The translations under genes and the position numbers were made by a program. The notes beneath the pieces were generated by a model. That model worked only from the letters and a program-made list of their open reading frames with translations. It made no database searches and was not told the origin of the DNA. 64,000 nucleotides of DNA from contig NZ_CP039249.1 of the NCBI RefSeq assembly GCF_004795835.1, positions 682,001-746,000 of the forward strand. The letters run 5' to 3'. This document shows, piece after piece, positions 25,010-34,242 of this stretch. The DNA comes from Sphingomonas sp. PAMC26645 (GTDB lineage: Bacteria > Pseudomonadota > Alphaproteobacteria > Sphingomonadales > Sphingomonadaceae). Each line of letters begins with the position of its first letter. Positions within the stretch are counted from its first letter, which is position 1.

Positions 25010-26716
25010 ATGTATCGTCCTATCGGCGCGCTCGCGGTGCTCGCGCTTTCTACCTCTGCCCTTGCACAGACTGCGCCCCAAGCTGCACCCGTGCCGGCTC
25101 CGGTGACCGCGCCGAATACGGCCGAGCTGAACGCGAAGCTCGCCGCACCGCTGCCGGCGGATCAGGCGGCGATGAAGGCGCATGTGCTGTTTCTCGCGTC
25201 GGATGCGATGAAGGGTCGCGAGGCTGGCAGCCCCGAGTTCGACATCGCCGCGCAATATGTCGCCGCGCAGTTTTATGCGGCAGGCCTTCGTCCCGGTGGC
25301 GATCAGGGCGGGTATCTCCAGACCGTGCCGCTCGTGTCGTACAAGGCGGCGAGCAAGGGCGATTTCGTCTGGACGGGGCGCGGGCCTGCGCAGCCGCTCG
25401 TATTCGGTGAGGACTATGTGCCCGCCGCGAACGGCGCGAAGGCGGAGACCAGCGTTTCGGCGCCCGTCGTGTTCGTCGGCTACGGGATCGACGCGCCGCA
25501 ATATGGCCAGGACGACTACAAGGGCGTCGACGTGCGCGGCAAGATCGTCGCGTATTTCGGCGGCTCGCCCGCGCGGTTCGGCGGCGAGGAGCGCGCGTTC
25601 TTCGGGTCGGGCGGCACCAAGGCTGCGATCGCGCAGGCCAAGGGCGCGATCGGCGTGATCACGCTGGAAAGCCCGCGCTCGGCCAAGGTACGGACGTTCG
25701 GCAAGATGGCGGAGTTTTACGCGACGCCACGGATGACTTGGGCGAATCCCGACGGCACCGGCAAGGTCGATGCGCCTGGCGCGCCGTCGCTCGGCACGAT
25801 CAGCATGGCCGGCGCGGCCAAGCTGTTCGCGGGTGCGAAGACGCCGTGGAGCCGGATCGTGAAGCAGGCGGACCGCGACAATGCCAAGTTCAAGGCGGTG
25901 CCGCTGACCGGCACGCTGACCGTCGCGACCAAGACGAGCTTCGTGCCTGCCGCGAGCAGCAACGTCGTCGGGATGATCCCGGGCAGCGATCCGGTGGTCG
26001 GCAAGGAGGTCGTCGTGCTCTCCGCGCATCTCGATCACATCGGCATCACGAAACCCGTGAAGGGCGACGCGCTCAACAACGGCGCGCTCGACAACGCGAT
26101 CGGCATCGCCAGCCTGATCGAGGAGGCCAAGCGCTTCACGGCCAGCGGGCAGGCGCCCAAGCGGACCATCATGTTCCTGGCGGTCACCGGCGAGGAGAAG
26201 GGGCTGGTTGGCAGCGATTACTTCACCAACCACCCGACCGTGCCGCTGACCTCGATCGTCGCGGACGTGAACCTCGACATGCCGATCCTGACGTACACAT
26301 TCGAGGACATGGTGGTGTTCGGTGCGGAGCGTTCGACGATCGGCCCGATCGTGCAGAAGGCAGTGGCGGCGATCGGCGTCGGCCTGTCGCCCGATCCGAT
26401 GCCGGAGGAGGGCATCTTCGTCCGCTCGGATCACTTCCGGTTCGTCCAGAAGGGGATCCCGTCGGTGTTCCTGTGGCCGGGTCAGAAGGGGCCGGGCAAG
26501 GCGGCGGTCGCGTATTTCATGGCGAACAATTACCACAAGCCGTCGGACGACCTGACGCAGCCGATCCTGTGGGATCAGGGCGTGCGGTTCGTCGATGCGA
26601 ACTACCGGATCGCGCGCGAGATCGCGGATGGCGCGCAGCGGCCGGTGTGGAATGCGGGAGATTATTTCGGGACTTTATACAAGGGGCCGATGGCTGGCGC
26701 GGCGGTGGCGCCATGA
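25010..26716 (+). CDS. M28 family metallopeptidase, exported
   Basis: A 568-residue zinc aminopeptidase. The signal peptide (MYRPIGALAVLALSTSALA) is followed by a Pro/Ala-rich linker, a PA-type insert, and the M28 core with SAHLDHIG, NNGALDNAIGIASL, AVTGEEKGLVGS, DVNLDMPIL and SDHFRFVQKGIPS supplying the metal ligands and catalytic Glu. It likely acts in the periplasm on oligopeptides. ATG 25010 has AAGGA upstream. Its stop overlaps the next start (ATGA), so it is co-translated with the epimerase. Confidence 0.93.
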   Translation: MYRPIGALAVLALSTSALAQTAPQAAPVPAPVTAPNTAELNAKLAAPLPADQAAMKAHVLFLASDAMKGREAGSPEFDIAAQYVAAQFYAAGLRPGGDQGGYLQTVPLVSYKAASKGDFVWTGRGPAQPLVFGEDYVPAANGAKAETSVSAPVVFVGYGIDAPQYGQDDYKGVDVRGKIVAYFGGSPARFGGEERAFFGSGGTKAAIAQAKGAIGVITLESPRSAKVRTFGKMAEFYATPRMTWANPDGTGKVDAPGAPSLGTISMAGAAKLFAGAKTPWSRIVKQADRDNAKFKAVPLTGTLTVATKTSFVPAASSNVVGMIPGSDPVVGKEVVVLSAHLDHIGITKPVKGDALNNGALDNAIGIASLIEEAKRFTASGQAPKRTIMFLAVTGEEKGLVGSDYFTNHPTVPLTSIVADVNLDMPILTYTFEDMVVFGAERSTIGPIVQKAVAAIGVGLSPDPMPEEGIFVRSDHFRFVQKGIPSVFLWPGQKGPGKAAVAYFMANNYHKPSDDLTQPILWDQGVRFVDANYRIAREIADGAQRPVWNAGDYFGTLYKGPMAGAAVAP

Positions 26717-27549
26717 GCCGGCTGCTGGTCTTCGGTCTCGGCTACACCGCGTCGCGGCTTGCCGAGCGGCTTGCGGCGGACGGCTGGCATGTCGTCGGCA
26801 CGACGCGGGACGGACGCGATGGTACGCTCCGGTTCGACGATGTCGATGCGGTGACGGCGGAGATCGCGGCGGCGACGCATATCCTGTCGTCGGTGCCGCC
26901 CGAGCATGAGGCCGACCCAGTGCTCGGTCGGTACGGTTCGCTGTTGCTGCGGACGCGCGCGTGGATCGGGTATCTGTCGTCGACGGGGGTGTACGGCGAT
27001 GCGCAGGGCGCGTGGGTGGACGAGACGGCGCCGATCGGTGGTGGTCGTCGGAGCGCGCGGGCGGCGGCGGATGCGGACTGGCTGGCGATTGGCGCGCGGA
27101 CGTTTCGGTTGCCGGGAATCTATGGTCCGGGGCGCTCGCCGCTCGACCGGGTGCGGCAGGGCAAGGCGCACCGGATCGAGCAACCCGGCCAGGTGTTCAG
27201 TCGCGCGCACGTTGACGACATCGTCTCGGGCGTCATCGCCGGGTTCGATGCACCGGCGGGGGCGTATAACCTCGCGGACGATGTGCCTGCATCGCAGAAC
27301 GACGTGGTGGCGTTCGCGGCGATGCTGCTCGGGATGCCCGCGCCGCCGTTCGTGACGCTCGAGGAGCTCTCGGCGATGGGACGCGGGTTTTATAACGAGA
27401 ACCGGCGGGTGGCGAACGGCAAGGCTAAGCGCGTGCTTGGCTGGACGCCTGCCTGGCCCGACTACCGTGCCGGCCTGCGTGCGCTGAGTGCGATGACCAA
27501 GCCGATGCCGGACAATATTGCCCCAGCGACGGCCAGCGTCGACCAGTGA
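26713..27549 (+). CDS. NAD-dependent epimerase/dehydratase family (SDR) protein
   Basis: A 278-residue extended SDR of the YeeZ/YbjS-like type. The N-terminal FGLGYTASRLAERLAADGW is the nucleotide loop, followed by SSVPPEHEADPVL, IGYLSSTGVYGD and a FRLPGIYGPGRSPLDRVRQG block; the usual YxxxK is not obvious. It overlaps the M28 peptidase stop by ATGA. Its last 88 nt also lie under the 3' end of the opposite-strand EamA gene. Substrate unknown. Confidence 0.88.
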   Translation: MSRLLVFGLGYTASRLAERLAADGWHVVGTTRDGRDGTLRFDDVDAVTAEIAAATHILSSVPPEHEADPVLGRYGSLLLRTRAWIGYLSSTGVYGDAQGAWVDETAPIGGGRRSARAAADADWLAIGARTFRLPGIYGPGRSPLDRVRQGKAHRIEQPGQVFSRAHVDDIVSGVIAGFDAPAGAYNLADDVPASQNDVVAFAAMLLGMPAPPFVTLEELSAMGRGFYNENRRVANGKAKRVLGWTPAWPDYRAGLRALSAMTKPMPDNIAPATASVDQ

Positions 27550-28385
27550 TAGCGCTCGAAGATCGTCGATAGCAGCATCGCGATGACGGGCACGATCACG
27601 CCCGAATAGGCCGCCTTGGCCGGGCCGATCGCGCGGATGACGTTGAAATAGAGCGGGAAGGCGAGCGCCGACGCGAACACGCCGAGGTAGAGGATGCCCG
27701 CGACATAGCCGAACCGCGGCTCGAAGACCGGCGGACCAGTGGTGATCCAGGCGAACGCCGCGTCGAGGCTCGCGCCGATCAGCATCGCGATCGCCAGCGT
27801 CGGCGCCATCGGATAGCGCTTGGCGAACGCGCTGCCCTGAATGACGTTGGCGACCGAGGCTGCCATCACGCCGCACAAGGTCAGGACGATGCCGATCGTC
27901 GCCGAGCGCGGCCCGTGCGGATCGACCCGCGCCTCGTTGACGAACAGCAACGCGACCCCCGCCATCGCGACCGCACACCCGACCATCAGCTGCCGTCCGA
28001 GGCGCTGCTTGAGGAAGATGCGGCCGAAGATCGCGTTGGGGACGAGCAGCAGGGCGAACACCACCGCGACGAGCCCGGAGGTTACGTAATGCTCGGCGCG
28101 GTAGACGAAGTTGAAGTTGAACGTGAACAGCGCGATGCCGATCACCGCCGCGAACGCGTAACCGCGTGCGTCGAACCTGAAGCTCTCGCGCTTGATGCCT
28201 GCGTAGATCGCCATTGCGATACCGGCGACGAGGAAGCGGTAGCTGATCGACCAGCTCGGCGGCACCACCGCGATCTGGTCGCGGATGACGAGCCAGGTCG
28301 AACCCCAGATCAGCGTGACGATGCCGAACGGGATCAGTACGGCCGCGCGGGTCGACTGTGGTGGATCAGTGGGGCCGGGGGTCAT
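27462..28385 (-). CDS. EamA/DMT family transporter
   Basis: A 307-residue integral membrane protein with ten hydrophobic segments and the two EamA repeats (WGSTWLVIRDQIAVVPPSWSISYRFLVAG in the first, AKAAYSGVIVPVIAMLLSTIFERY in the second). Such proteins export amino acids or other metabolites. It is translated by ATGA overlap with the threonine aldolase gene upstream, so threonine, serine or glycine-related export is a reasonable guess. The 3' end overlaps the convergent SDR gene by 88 nt. Confidence 0.92.
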   Translation of the reverse strand: MTPGPTDPPQSTRAAVLIPFGIVTLIWGSTWLVIRDQIAVVPPSWSISYRFLVAGIAMAIYAGIKRESFRFDARGYAFAAVIGIALFTFNFNFVYRAEHYVTSGLVAVVFALLLVPNAIFGRIFLKQRLGRQLMVGCAVAMAGVALLFVNEARVDPHGPRSATIGIVLTLCGVMAASVANVIQGSAFAKRYPMAPTLAIAMLIGASLDAAFAWITTGPPVFEPRFGYVAGILYLGVFASALAFPLYFNVIRAIGPAKAAYSGVIVPVIAMLLSTIFERYHWSTLAVAGAILSGIGLVIALSARRPAR

Positions 28386-29383
28386 AACTCCCGGATCGCG
28401 TCGGCGAGCAGGGCGACCGCGTCCGCCGGGCTGTCCCATGCGGTGACGAGGCGGATCTCGCCGGCTGCCCAGTCGTAGAAGTCGAAGCCTTTTGCACGGA
28501 GGGCTGCGGCTTCTTCGGGGGTGGCGCGGAGGAAGACTTCGTTCGCCTCGACCGGGTGGACGAGGCGATCGCCGGCGGCGGCGGCGAGCTTCGTCGCGCT
28601 GTCGTTGGCGGCCTTGGCGTTGGCGAGCCAGAGGTCGTCGTTGAGCATCGCGAGGATCTGCGCGGCTAGGTAGCGCCCCTTCGACAGCAGCAGGCCGGCG
28701 CGTTTGCGGCGGTATTGCGTGACGGCGGCGAGGTCGGGCTTGAAGAAGACCAAGGCCTCCGCGCTCATCGCGCCGTTCTTGACGAAGCCGAAGCTCAGCG
28801 CGTCGACGCCGGCGCGCCACGTCATCTCGGCGGGCGAGCAGCCGACGCGTGCCATCGCGTTGGCGAAGCGTGCGCCGTCCATGTGCAAGCCGAGCCCGCG
28901 CTCCTTCGCCAGCGCGCCGATCTCCGCGACTTCGTGCGGCTGGTAGACGCGGCCATATTCGGTGGCGTTGGTGATCGAGATCGCGTGCGGCTGGACGCGG
29001 TGGACGTCGTCGGGGATCGCGTCGAGGACGGTGCGGATGGTGTCGGGGGTCAGCTTTGCGCCGTCCCCGTCGGCGAGGAGCAGCTTGGCGCCGTGCGTGT
29101 AGAATTCGGGCGCGCCGCCCTCGTCGTTCTGGATGTGCGCGTCGCGGTGGCAGACGATGCCGCCGTGCGGGGGGCAGAGTGCTGCGAGCGCGAGGCAGTT
29201 GGCGGCGGTGCCGGTGGGGACCCAGAGCACTGCGACGTCGGTCTCGAACAGCGAGGAGAGGCGGCCGTCGAGCTGCTGGCTCCAGGCGTCGCCGGCATAG
29301 GCGGTGTCGAGCGTGTCGGCGGCGGCGATCGCGGCCATGACCTGCGGGTGGATCGTGGCGGCGTTGTCGGAGAAGAAGCGCAT
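28382..29383 (-). CDS. ltaE: Low-specificity L-threonine aldolase
   Basis: A 333-residue PLP enzyme of the beta-eliminating lyase/threonine aldolase family that cleaves L-threonine or allo-threonine to glycine and acetaldehyde. FFSDNAATIHPQV, VPTGTAANCLAL, HRDAHIQNDEGGAPEF, GLHMDGARFANA and LSFGFVKNGAM (Schiff-base lysine) are conserved. ATG 29383 is chosen because family similarity begins at MRFFSDN; the frame extends upstream to 29461 but into a family A repeat. It is followed by an EamA transporter with overlapping codons. Confidence 0.93.
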   Translation of the reverse strand: MRFFSDNAATIHPQVMAAIAAADTLDTAYAGDAWSQQLDGRLSSLFETDVAVLWVPTGTAANCLALAALCPPHGGIVCHRDAHIQNDEGGAPEFYTHGAKLLLADGDGAKLTPDTIRTVLDAIPDDVHRVQPHAISITNATEYGRVYQPHEVAEIGALAKERGLGLHMDGARFANAMARVGCSPAEMTWRAGVDALSFGFVKNGAMSAEALVFFKPDLAAVTQYRRKRAGLLLSKGRYLAAQILAMLNDDLWLANAKAANDSATKLAAAAGDRLVHPVEANEVFLRATPEEAAALRAKGFDFYDWAAGEIRLVTAWDSPADAVALLADAIREL

Positions 29384-29457
29384 GGGGGAGACATGCTGCG
29401 ATGCGGTGGTGACGTCAACGGGGGGCATCGGCTCAGGCGCAGATCCAAACTGCTCTT

Positions 29458-29562
29458 CCACCCCGGCGAAGGCCGGGGCCCAAGTGGGGGGCGGTAGGTA
29501 ACGACGGGCTGCGCGTCGTTACTGCAACCTTTCCAATTGGGCCCCGGCCTTCGCCGGGGTGG
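29458..29562. repeat. Family A composite inverted repeat, copy 4
   Basis: Arms CCACCCCGGCGAAGGCCGGG plus GCCCAAGTGG and CCAATTGGGCCCCGGCCTTC plus GCCGGGGTGG are complementary. The core contains GTAACGACGGGCTGCGCGTC plus GTTAC, itself an inverted repeat. A further partial arm (GCCGGGGTGG) follows at 29572-29581. It lies between the threonine aldolase and penicillin-binding protein genes. Confidence 0.9.
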
Positions 29563-29613
29563 TGCCCAATAGCCGGGGTGGTGCTGAGTGGGCGGGTGCC
29601 GTCGATCAGCAAA

Positions 29614-31761
29614 CTACTGCCCTTCGTCGGGTCCTTGTTCTTCCTCCGGAGGCCGGCGATCTTCGCGGGGGGGCGGGCCTTCCTGGCGGTCGCGGCGGGA
29701 GGGGCCGACCGAGATGGTGCCGTCCTCGCCCATCTTCAGGTTGAAGCCCATTCCTTCGATCTCCCCGCCCAACGGCAGAATGGAATTCTCCTGGTCTTCC
29801 GCCGGCAGTGCGTCGGGATCGACTTCCTCGACCGCGGGAGGAGGCGCAGCGATCGGGGCGATCCCCAGCGCGCTCTGCATGAAGTCCCGCCAGATCCGTG
29901 CGGGGATACCACCGCCCGACAGGCCCGGGTTGGAGGAATTGTCGTCGTTGCCGACCCACACGCCGACCACCAGATCGCGCGCGAAGCCGACGAACAGCGC
30001 GTCCTTGTTATCCGACGTCGTGCCGGTCTTGCCGAATGCGTCGACCGTCAGGTTCGCGCCGCGGCCGGTGCCGGTGCGGATCGAGGCCGCCAGCAGGTCG
30101 AGCATCTCGTCGTGGATCTTGCTCGGCATCTCCGTCGCGCCGCCGGTCAGCGACTGGTACCAGCCCTTCTCGCGCACGTCGGCGAGGCCGCGCGGCTGGA
30201 CCGGATATTGCTCGCGCGCGATCGCGGCATAGGCGGCGGTGAGTTCGAGCAGCGAGACGGTCGACGTGCCGAGGCCGATGGTGGCCTCGCTGGGGATCGG
30301 CGTCGAGATGCCGAGATCGCGCGCCGCCTTGATCACCGCCTTGACGCCGACCTGTTGCGTTAGCCGTGCGGCGGCGACGTTGGACGAGCGCGCGAATGCC
30401 TGGCGCAGCGTGATCGTTCCCTGATAGCGGCCGTCGCTGTTCTTCGGGGTCCAGTCGCCGATCGTCACCGGGCGGTCCTCGATCGTCGAATCGGGAGTGA
30501 GGCCCTGGCGCATCGCGGCGAGGTAGACGAACAGCTTGAAGGTCGAGCCGGGCTGGCGCCGCGCCTGCGTCGCGCGGTTGAACGGGCTTTTCGCGTAGTT
30601 CTTGCCGCCGATCATCGCGACGACGCGGCCATCGGGTCGCATCGCCACCAGCGCGACCTGCGCCTGACGCAGACCCGCGCGCGCTATGGTGCGTTCTGCC
30701 GCGCGCTGTAACCGCGGGTCGAGTGTCGTCTGAACGGTCGCCTCGGTCTTGATCTCGCCGGCCTGGTCGCGCGCTTCGGGGAGGATCCAGTCGGCGAAAT
30801 AGGTGCCGTTGGGGAGCTGCGACGGGCGGCTGCCGAGCACGCGCTGCGGTTGGACCGCGTCGCCCTCCGCCTTGGTGAGGAAGCCCGCGTCGACCATCGC
30901 GCCGACCACCACGGCCTCCCGCTTGCGCGCGCCTTCGAGGTTCGACGTGGGGGCGAGGCGTGAAGGTGCCTTGACCAAGCCGGCAAGCATCGCCGCCTGG
31001 CCGACGTTGAGCTTGTCGGGCGTGCGGCCAAAATAATGCTTTGCCGCCGCGCTGATCCCGTAGGTGTTGTCGCCGAAATAGACGTTCGAAAGATAGCGCG
31101 AGAGGATCTCGTTCTTCGACAGCCATGCCTCGAGCCAGAACGCGATCATCGCCTCGCGGATTTTCCGCGTCGCGGTGCGGTCCGAATCGAGGAACGCGTT
31201 CTTCGCGAGCTGTTGCGTGATCGTCGAGCCGCCCTGGCGCACGCCGCCCGAGCCGAGGTTTGCCCATGCCGCGCGTGCGATGCCGCGGGGGTCTACGCCC
31301 CAATGCGAGTAGAAGCGCCGGTCTTCGATCGCGAGGAACGCCTGGGTGACGTGCGGGGGGAGCTTTGCCGCGTCGACCGACTTGCCGATGATCGCGCCAC
31401 GTCGCGCGATCGGCGTGCCGTCGTCCGCGGTCAGCGTGATGGAGGGCGGCGTCGGCGGCTGCAGCGACTTCGACAAGGGCGCGGTGATCGCCAGCCAGAT
31501 GATCGCGATCACCAGCAGGACGATGCCGATCCCGAAGCCGCGCAGGATCCAGCGACCGATCGGGCGCTTGCGTCGCGGTGCGCGGGCGTACGGGGGCGCG
31601 TCGCGGTCGTCATACGGCTCGGGGTCTTCGCCATCCCGCTCGGCTTCGTATTTCTGGCGCAGGCGTTCGCGTTCGGTGATCAGCCGCTCGCGCTCATACG
31701 CATAGGGCTCGCGATCGCCGCGCGAGCTGGAACGGTCGGGGTCGAAGGGATCGGGGCGCAT
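29614..31761 (-). CDS. Bifunctional penicillin-binding protein (transglycosylase/transpeptidase)
   Basis: A 715-residue class A PBP. A charged cytoplasmic tail with Arg/Glu-rich residues precedes one transmembrane helix near residues 69-93, then GT51 (EDRRFYSHWGVDPRGI, GGSTITQQLAKN), then the transpeptidase with SxxK in GSTFKLF, SSN and KTGTTSDNKDALFVGF. The C-terminal 70 residues are Asp/Glu/Pro-rich. It is shorter than PBP1A and lacks the OB-fold insert, resembling PbpF/PBP1-like enzymes. It polymerises and cross-links peptidoglycan. Confidence 0.92.
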   Translation of the reverse strand: MRPDPFDPDRSSSRGDREPYAYERERLITERERLRQKYEAERDGEDPEPYDDRDAPPYARAPRRKRPIGRWILRGFGIGIVLLVIAIIWLAITAPLSKSLQPPTPPSITLTADDGTPIARRGAIIGKSVDAAKLPPHVTQAFLAIEDRRFYSHWGVDPRGIARAAWANLGSGGVRQGGSTITQQLAKNAFLDSDRTATRKIREAMIAFWLEAWLSKNEILSRYLSNVYFGDNTYGISAAAKHYFGRTPDKLNVGQAAMLAGLVKAPSRLAPTSNLEGARKREAVVVGAMVDAGFLTKAEGDAVQPQRVLGSRPSQLPNGTYFADWILPEARDQAGEIKTEATVQTTLDPRLQRAAERTIARAGLRQAQVALVAMRPDGRVVAMIGGKNYAKSPFNRATQARRQPGSTFKLFVYLAAMRQGLTPDSTIEDRPVTIGDWTPKNSDGRYQGTITLRQAFARSSNVAAARLTQQVGVKAVIKAARDLGISTPIPSEATIGLGTSTVSLLELTAAYAAIAREQYPVQPRGLADVREKGWYQSLTGGATEMPSKIHDEMLDLLAASIRTGTGRGANLTVDAFGKTGTTSDNKDALFVGFARDLVVGVWVGNDDNSSNPGLSGGGIPARIWRDFMQSALGIAPIAAPPPAVEEVDPDALPAEDQENSILPLGGEIEGMGFNLKMGEDGTISVGPSRRDRQEGPPPREDRRPPEEEQGPDEGQ

Positions 31762-31799
31762 CGGATCGTTCCAGGTCGGCCAACGGGCGGACTTTTAGT

Positions 31800-31828
31800 G
31801 TGTTACGGTTCTACGACAGTTCGGGCAA
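31800..31828 (-). promoter_or_regulatory. Promoter candidate for the class A PBP gene
   Basis: On the minus strand TTGCCC (31828-31823), a 17-nt spacer and TAACAC (31805-31800) lie about 40 nt before the ATG at 31761. The match to the sigma-70 pattern is moderate. Confidence 0.35.
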
Positions 31829-31946
31829 GTCTATGCGCATGCCTAACGTGTACCGGGGCTTAGCGACAGCGTTCGTGGTGCGCGCGGGGCGAGAACCGAC
31901 CAAAGCCCTGTTGTCATCGCGCGGCGAAACGGGGCAGAGCAGGGGG

Positions 31947-32558
31947 ATGACGTTCGAACAGGATAAAACCGTGGCCGCTTCCGACACTCTCCCGCTGGTC
32001 GTCGGCATCGGCGGCACGATCGGCGGCGTCTCGTCGACCGAGCGTGCACTGCGTATCGCGCTCGATGCGGTCGAGAAGCAGGGCTATCGCACGCAGATGT
32101 TCGGCGGGGCCGACATGGCGCGGCTGCCGCTCTACGATCCGAAGGCGACGACGCGGACGCCCGACGAACAGGCGTTCGTCGCGTCTGTGCGCGAGGCGTC
32201 GGCGGTGATCATCGCCAGTCCCGGCTATCACGGCAGCATCTCGGGCGTGGTGAAGAACGCGCTCGACCTGCTGGAGGAAACCGCGCGCGATCCCGAGCGG
32301 CCGTATCTGGCGGACATGCCGGTCGGGCTGATCGCGACGGCGTATGGCTGGCAGGCGACGGGGAGCACGATCGCGGCGTTGCGCTCGATCGTCCATGCGT
32401 TGCGGGGGTGGCCGACGCCGTTTGCCGCCGCGATCAACACGCAGGTGACGAAGTTCGACGACGAAGGCGGGGCCAGCGATCCAGCAGTGCTCGAGCAGTT
32501 GCGACTGGTCGGGCGACAGGTTGCGCGGTTCGCGCCGTTGTCCGAGCCGGCGAACTAG
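31947..32558 (+). CDS. NADPH-dependent FMN reductase family protein
   Basis: A 203-residue flavodoxin-like reductase. VVGIGGTIGGVSSTERALRIAL is the FMN phosphate region (a variant of the G-S-x-R-x-x-S loop), followed by ASPGYHGSISGVVKNALDLLEE, typical of the family. Such enzymes supply reduced flavin or reduce quinones and chromate. ATG 31947 has GCAGGGGG upstream; the earlier in-frame codons look non-coding. The family D repeat after its stop separates it from the convergent efflux operon. Confidence 0.88.
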   Translation: MTFEQDKTVAASDTLPLVVGIGGTIGGVSSTERALRIALDAVEKQGYRTQMFGGADMARLPLYDPKATTRTPDEQAFVASVREASAVIIASPGYHGSISGVVKNALDLLEETARDPERPYLADMPVGLIATAYGWQATGSTIAALRSIVHALRGWPTPFAAAINTQVTKFDDEGGASDPAVLEQLRLVGRQVARFAPLSEPAN

Positions 32559-32566
32559 GACCTTCT

Positions 32567-32674
32567 GGCCCCTCCCTGAAAGGGAGGGGTTCGGGGTGGG
32601 TCGGTTTCGATCTGTCCAGACGTCGCGACACAAGTGGGCCTACCCACCCCCAGCCCCTCCCTTCCAGGGAGGGG
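32567..32674. repeat. Family D composite inverted repeat, copy 1
   Basis: CCCCTCCCTGAAAGGGAGGG plus GTTCGGGGTGGGTCGG is mirrored by GTGGGCCTACCCACCCCCAG plus CCCCTCCCTTCCAGGGAGGGG. It lies between the convergent FMN reductase and outer-membrane factor genes and probably terminates one or both. Confidence 0.85.
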
Positions 32675-32701
32675 GGCATGTCATGTTGTTGGAAGCAGGC
32701 C

Positions 32702-34237
32702 TTACTTCAGGCCACCACCTAACGAGCGGTAGAGTTCGACCGCGTTGCTGTCGCGGACGAGGCGGGTGGCGAGCAGGCTCTGCTGCGCGGTGTAGAGCGC
32801 GCGCTGCGAATCGAGCGTGTTGAGGAACGGGTCGATCCCGGCGCGGAAGCGGAGCTGCGACAGATTGTACGCCCCCGCCGCGTTGTCGCGCAGCGACGTC
32901 TGCGCCTCGAGCTGGCTGTTGATCGTGCCGCGGCGTGCCAGCGCGTCTGCGACCTCGCGGAAGCCGGTCTGGATGCTCCGTTCATACGTGGCCAGCATCG
33001 CGTCGCGCGTCGCCTTGGCGTATTGCAGGTTACCCTTGTTGCGACCGAAATCGAAGATCGGCTGCGTGATCGACGGGGCGACCGACCATTGCTGGCTGCC
33101 GCTGCCGAACAGGTTGGACAAGCCAAGGCTGAGCGTGCCGAATGCCGCGGTCAGCGAGATGTTCGGGAAGAACGCCGCGCGCGCCGCGCCGATATTCGCG
33201 TTGGCGGCGATCAAGTTGTGCTCGGCCGCGGCGACGTCCGGGCGGCGCAACAGCACCTCCGACGACAGGTTGGCGGGCAGATTCTCCAGCGTCGGCGTTT
33301 TCTCCGGCATCCGCGCGGGGAGCAGATCCTGCGTCACGGTCGTCCCGGCGAGCAGGTTGAGCGCGTTCTGGTCCTGCGCGATCAGCGTGGTCGCGTCGGC
33401 AATGTCCGAGCGCGCCTGGTCATAGGTGGTGCGCGCCTGACGCACTTCGAGTTCGGACGCGATGCCGATCCGGAAGCGATCCTGCGTGAGCTTCAGCGTC
33501 TGGCCGAACGCACGCTCGGTATCCTGCGCGATCTTGAGACGGTCCTGATCCGCCGCCATCGTCAGCCACGCGGTCGCGGTCTCCGAGATGAGCGACACCT
33601 GGGCTGCGTTGCGGTTTTCCTCCGCCGCGAAATACGCTTCCTGCTGCGCCTGCGTCAGGTTGCGGATGCGACCGAAAAGATCGATTTCCCATGCCGAGAT
33701 ACCGACATTGGCCGAATAGATGTCGGCGCGCCCGCTGCCCGTGACGGCAGTGCCCGCACCGCCGGTACCACCACCGGTGCCGCCACCCGTTCCGGTGCCG
33801 CCGCCGACGCCACCAGTGCCGCCGCCCGTGCCGCCGCCGACACCGCCTACGCCGCCGCCAACCGCACCGAACGGCGACTTCTGGTAGGTCGCGCTGCCGG
33901 TTGCGCCGATCGTCGGGAACAGGTCCGCGCGCTGCACGCGGTATTGCGCGCGAGCCTGTGCCACGTTGGCGACCGCGATGCGGACGTCGCGGTTATTGTC
34001 GAGCGCGAGGCGGATCACGCCGCGCAGGCGGTCATCCGTGAAGAACGCTTCCCATGCGGTGTCCGCCGGCACGATCGCGTTCGCGGCGTTGCCGGCCGAA
34101 TAGGCTGGCCCGGTCGGTCCGCTCGGCGCGACGGGAAGCTCCGGGCGGACGTATTTGGGGGCGAGGTTGCACCCGGCGAGCGTGAGCCCGGCGGCGAACG
34201 TGAGCGCGGTGCGGCTGGAGATCTTGGTCGAGAACAT
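32702..34237 (-). CDS. RND efflux outer-membrane factor lipoprotein (NodT/OprM family)
   Basis: A 511-residue TolC-like channel protein. A lipobox (TLAGC, Cys23) follows the signal peptide, and two OEP repeats follow (ANVAQARAQYRVQRADLFPTI, then QLRFRAGIDPFLNTLDSQRAL). Between them residues 127-162 form an almost pure Gly/Thr/Val tract, an unusual insertion for the family. It is the last gene of the efflux operon, starting 5 nt after the pump gene stop. Efflux substrate is unknown. Confidence 0.93.
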   Translation of the reverse strand: MFSTKISSRTALTFAAGLTLAGCNLAPKYVRPELPVAPSGPTGPAYSAGNAANAIVPADTAWEAFFTDDRLRGVIRLALDNNRDVRIAVANVAQARAQYRVQRADLFPTIGATGSATYQKSPFGAVGGGVGGVGGGTGGGTGGVGGGTGTGGGTGGGTGGAGTAVTGSGRADIYSANVGISAWEIDLFGRIRNLTQAQQEAYFAAEENRNAAQVSLISETATAWLTMAADQDRLKIAQDTERAFGQTLKLTQDRFRIGIASELEVRQARTTYDQARSDIADATTLIAQDQNALNLLAGTTVTQDLLPARMPEKTPTLENLPANLSSEVLLRRPDVAAAEHNLIAANANIGAARAAFFPNISLTAAFGTLSLGLSNLFGSGSQQWSVAPSITQPIFDFGRNKGNLQYAKATRDAMLATYERSIQTGFREVADALARRGTINSQLEAQTSLRDNAAGAYNLSQLRFRAGIDPFLNTLDSQRALYTAQQSLLATRLVRDSNAVELYRSLGGGLK

Positions 34238-34242
34238 CTGGA

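Noticed and set aside
24605..26536. 643-residue minus-strand frame opposite the M28 peptidase
   Set aside because: Composition of a codon shadow, runs through a family A repeat and overlaps the pepN start.
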